Positions 8,556 through 10,262 of a DNA stretch of 10,262 nt are shown in pieces (the first letter of the stretch is position 1; each line of letters opens with the position of its first letter). Under the pieces are notes generated by a model. That model was not told the origin of the DNA and did not search any database. It saw nothing but the letters and a program-made list of their open reading frames with translations. The position numbers and the translations under genes were made by a program. Source of the stretch: Candidatus Coatesiibacteriota bacterium (GTDB lineage Bacteria; B130-G9); contig JAFGIT010000132.1 of assembly GCA_016929465.1 (NCBI GenBank), positions 1 through 10,262 of the forward strand. Direction: 5' to 3'.

Positions 8556-8583
8556 TTGACACGATCCAAAAAGCGAGTATTGT
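8556..8583 (+). promoter_or_regulatory. Promoter P1 of the tRNA-Gly-Thr-tuf unit
   Basis: A perfect -35 TTGACA (8556-8561) and a -10-like TATTGT (8578-8583) are 16 nt apart. A T-run lies just upstream (8547-8553). The whole core, TTGACAC ... CAAAAAG ... TATTGT, recurs in P2 158 bp downstream, which supports function. It lies after the terminator of the giant gene and reads toward tRNA-Gly. Confidence 0.65.
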
Positions 8584-8713
8584 TCTTGGCTCGCTTTAGC
8601 AACGGATGTTTGTGGTTAGTCCTCGTATAAGGGCTGCCTTGGAAGATTTTCAGCGCAGAGTCGCGGTGACAAGGACACTTGTGTTCTTGTTGAGCACATG
8701 TGTTAAAAGGCTG

Positions 8714-8743
8714 TTGACACTGAGCAAAAAGAGCTTATATTGT
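8714..8743 (+). promoter_or_regulatory. Promoter P2 of the tRNA-Gly-Thr-tuf unit
   Basis: The -35 is a perfect TTGACA (8714-8719). The -10 is TATATT (8736-8741, five of six consensus matches) at a 16-nt spacing, overlapping TATTGT (8738-8743), the hexamer used in P1. It lies about 125 nt before tRNA-Gly. Upstream, between P1 and P2, an imperfect 8-bp inverted repeat (CAAGGACA 8670-8677 with TGTTCTTG 8682-8689) and the palindrome CACATGTG (8695-8702) could be protein sites or RNA hairpins in the P1 transcript. Confidence 0.75.
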
Positions 8744-8867
8744 CTTTCAAAGAAGAGGAATCAATTCTCGTCAATTATGTGCTGGGGCTTGCTGCCTGGC
8801 CACCAGAAGGGTTTTTTCGCGCCTACCGAAAGGTGGGAGTTTTACTCCGTTTTGATGAGGGATTACG
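8744..8867 (+). other. Untranslated leader before tRNA-Gly with overlapping hairpins
   Basis: The gene-free stretch 8438-8867 holds the terminator, the two promoters and this leader; I see no protein gene in it. The leader contains a hairpin CCTACC/GGTGGG (8822-8827 with 8832-8837) capped by a GAAA tetraloop. A second small hairpin, GGAG/CTCC (8836-8839 with 8845-8848), is followed by GTTTTG and shares two bases with the first, so the two cannot form fully at once. A role in antitermination or 5' processing of the tRNA transcript is possible but unproven. Confidence 0.4.
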
Positions 8868-8941
8868 GCGGGAATAGCTCAGTTGGCTAGAGCATCAGCC
8901 TTCCAAGCTGAGGGTCGCGGGTTCGAATCCCGTTTCCCGCT
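8868..8941 (+). tRNA. tRNA-Gly (anticodon UCC)
   Basis: The acceptor stem is GCGGGAA (8868-8874) with TTCCCGC (8934-8940). The D arm is GCTC/GAGC, the anticodon stem TCAGC/GCTGA around loop CTTCCAA, and the T arm GCGGG/CCCGT with loop TTCGAAT. The anticodon TCC (8902-8904) reads GGA and GGG, glycine. The discriminator is T8941 and no CCA is encoded. It matches glyT in anticodon and in position relative to tuf in the E. coli thrU-tyrU-glyT-thrT-tufB operon. Confidence 0.97.
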
Positions 8942-8964
8942 TTGTCAACAGAAATACAATATCT

Positions 8965-9037
8965 GCCCACGTAGCTCAGCAGGTTGAGCACTTCCTTGGT
9001 AAGGAAGAGGACACCGGTTCAAATCCGGTCGTGGGCT
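8965..9037 (+). tRNA. tRNA-Thr (anticodon GGU)
   Basis: The acceptor stem is GCCCACG (8965-8971) with CGTGGGC (9030-9036). The anticodon stem is CTTCC/GGAAG around loop TTGGTAA, and the T arm ACCGG/CCGGT with loop TTCAAAT. The anticodon GGT (8998-9000) reads ACC/ACU, threonine. The discriminator is T9037 and no CCA is encoded. It lies 23 nt after tRNA-Gly and 109 nt before tuf, equivalent to E. coli thrT, and is likely cut out of a tRNA-tuf mRNA by RNase P and RNase Z. Confidence 0.97.
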
Positions 9038-9046
9038 TTTTATAAT
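9018..9046 (+). promoter_or_regulatory. Weak candidate internal promoter for tuf
   Basis: A perfect TATAAT (9041-9046) lies just after tRNA-Thr(GGU). Seventeen nt upstream is TTCAAA (9018-9023), four of six -35 matches, but this is the conserved T-loop of the tRNA and would be there anyway. The start would fall about 95 nt before the tuf ATG. It could give tuf expression independent of the tRNAs; the evidence is slight. Confidence 0.25.
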
Positions 9047-9146
9047 ATGCATGAATATATACAGCAGATTGATATGGACGATAGGGACGGAGCTTCCGGT
9101 AGTCTGGTTGGATTCTGTCCAGTGATCGCATTTTAGGAGGTTAGTG

Positions 9147-10262
9147 ATGGCAAAGGAAAAATTCGAGCGGACAAAGCCTCATGTGAACGTCGGGACGATT
9201 GGTCATATCGACCACGGAAAGACGACTTTGACTGCCGCGTTGACGCTCTGTCTGTCCAAAAGAGGACTCGCTCAGTACACGTCCTTCGAGAATATCGACA
9301 AGGCCCCTGAGGAGAGAGAGCGCGGTATAACGATCGCGATCGCTCACGTCGAATATGAGACGGAGAACAGACACTACGCGCATGTGGATTGTCCAGGGCA
9401 CGTTGATTATATCAAGAATATGATCACCGGTGCCGCCCAGATGGATGGCGCAATATTGGTTGTCGCAGCTGACGACGGACCGAAGCTCCAGACGAGAGAG
9501 CATATACTTCTCGCAAAGCAGGTCGGTGTGCCCTACATCGTTGTTTATTTGAACAAGGCGGACCTCGTTGATGACAAGGACCTAATCGACATCATCGACA
9601 TGGAAGTTCGCGAGCTTCTCGACAAATACGAGTTCCCAGGAGACGAGGTCCCGATAATATGCGGGTCGGCCCGTAAAGCACTCGAGTGTGGTTGCGGAAA
9701 GGACGAATGCGAGAGCTGTGGCTCGATAATCCAGCTCGTAAGGGCAGTCGATGAATACATCCCCACGCCCGAGCGTGCAGTGGACAAGCCGTTTCTGATG
9801 TCTGTCGAGGACGTCTTCAGTATCCAGGGCCGTGGCACCGTTGCGACCGGTAGGGTCGAGCGCGGTATCATAAAGATGGGTGAAGATGTCGAGATCGTAG
9901 GGATACATGAGACCCGCAAGACGGTCTGCACCGGTGTCGAGATGTTCCGCAAGATACTCGACAGCGGCGAGGCCGGTGATAACATCGGGGTGCTCTTGAG
10001 AGGTATCAAGAGAACCGATATCGTCCGCGGTCAAGTTATTGCGAAGCCGGGAACGATTACGCCGCACACTAACTTCAAGGCGAGAGTTTATGTTCTGTCC
10101 GAGAAGGAAGGTGGACGGCACAAACCGTTCTTCAATGGATACAGACCTCAGTTCTACTTCCGCACGACAGACGTGACTGGCGTCATTACTCTGCCCGAGG
10201 GTGTGGACATGGTCATCCCAGGTGATAACATTGATATGACAGTGAAGCTGATCAACCCGATC
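9147..10262 (+). CDS. tuf: Translation elongation factor Tu, 3' end cut by window
   Basis: EF-Tu carries aminoacyl-tRNA to the ribosome as a GTP complex. The ATG at 9147 has AGGAGG at 9135-9140, 6 nt upstream. The 372 codons present cover the G domain, domain 2 and most of domain 3; about 27 residues are missing by comparison with E. coli. GTPase motifs: G-H-I-D-H-G-K-T (19-26), R-G-I-T-I (59-63), D-C-P-G-H (81-85, with the catalytic His85), N-K-A-D (136-139) and S-A-R (174-176). Domain 2 shows V-E-D-V-F-S and [13 protein letters not shown]; domain 3 shows G-G-R-H-K-P-F-F and [11 protein letters not shown]. Oddities: the linker between the G domain and domain 2 is about five residues longer than in E. 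coli and carries four Cys (181, 183, 188, 191); H-V-D-Y-I-K replaces H-A-D-Y-V-K; and D-G-P-K-L-Q replaces D-G-P-M-P-Q. It is EF-Tu rather than SelB, judged by length and motifs. Confidence 0.97.
   Translation, partial: MAKEKFERTKPHVNVGTIGHIDHGKTTLTAALTLCLSKRGLAQYTSFENIDKAPEERERGITIAIAHVEYETENRHYAHVDCPGHVDYIKNMITGAAQMDGAILVVAADDGPKLQTREHILLAKQVGVPYIVVYLNKADLVDDKDLIDIIDMEVRELLDKYEFPGDEVPIICGSARKALECGCGKDECESCGSIIQLVRAVDEYIPTPERAVDKPFLMSVEDVFSIQGRGTVATGRVERGIIKMGEDVEIVGIHETRKTVCTGVEMFRKILDSGEAGDNIGVLLRGIKRTDIVRGQVIAKPGTITPHTNFKARVYVLSEKEGGRHKPFFNGYRPQFYFRTTDVTGVITLPEGVDMVIPGDNIDMTVKLINPI

Noticed and set aside
8606-8890. 94-residue plus-strand open frame
   Set aside because: It overlaps promoter P2 and runs into tRNA-Gly, with no Shine-Dalgarno site and no family likeness.
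9545-10121. Minus-strand open frames of 154 and 179 residues
   Set aside because: They lie wholly antisense to tuf, which is unambiguous.
1-10262. Alternative genetic code with TGA as Trp or Gly
   Set aside because: ispF ends in TGA at the family's normal length, Trp is encoded by TGG, and thousands of codons contain only one in-frame TGA.

Overview
The window is about 10.3 kb of bacterial chromosome, with every gene I can support on the + strand. It is mostly conserved housekeeping DNA (PIN/TRAM protein, ispD, ispF, four tRNAs, tuf) interrupted by one very large gene for a secreted protein. The non-mevalonate isoprenoid genes, bacterial-type tRNAs without encoded CCA, a signal-peptide-bearing giant protein with Ig-like repeats, and an apparent selenocysteine codon suggest a bacterium from a poorly sampled, probably diderm lineage. 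I cannot name the phylum from sequence alone.

Layout. Positions 1-222 are the C-terminal end of a PIN/TRAM-domain protein, followed by ispD (247-960) and ispF (963-1448), tightly packed like the yacL-ispD-ispF order of Bacillus. A gap of about 230 bp with a weak candidate promoter leads to tRNA-Thr(UGU) and tRNA-Tyr(GUA). A strong hairpin with a T-rich tail (1874-1928) follows. Then comes a 6.5-kb gene (1964-8437), an intrinsic terminator (8471-8507), two similar sigma70-type promoters (8556 and 8714), tRNA-Gly(UCC), tRNA-Thr(GGU) and the start of tuf (9147, cut by the window end). The tRNA order Thr(UGU)-Tyr(GUA)-Gly(UCC)-Thr(GGU)-tuf is the order of the E. coli thrU-tyrU-glyT-thrT-tufB operon, so the giant gene sits inside an otherwise conserved tRNA-tuf cluster.

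The main discovery candidate is the giant gene. Conventional ORF calling splits it at an in-frame TGA (2159-2161). The two halves are in the same frame with no other stop between them. The TGA falls on the first redox position of a thioredoxin/TlpA-like motif, giving U-G-Y-C (Sec66, Cys69). A perfect 6-bp hairpin with a GGC loop begins 14 nt after the TGA and puts its loop 20 nt downstream, where bacterial SECIS loops lie. Read through, the product is a 2157-residue exported protein: signal peptide, selenocysteine-containing thioredoxin-fold domain, an Ig-like domain, 15 Ig-like repeats of about 95-108 residues, a choice-of-anchor-D/ASH-like domain and a C-terminal beta-rich region.

The housekeeping genes serve isoprenoid precursor synthesis (IspD, IspF) and translation (tRNAs, EF-Tu). 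The giant protein probably works outside the cytoplasm in thiol/selenol redox chemistry combined with adhesion or surface scaffolding. That role is inferred from its domains only.
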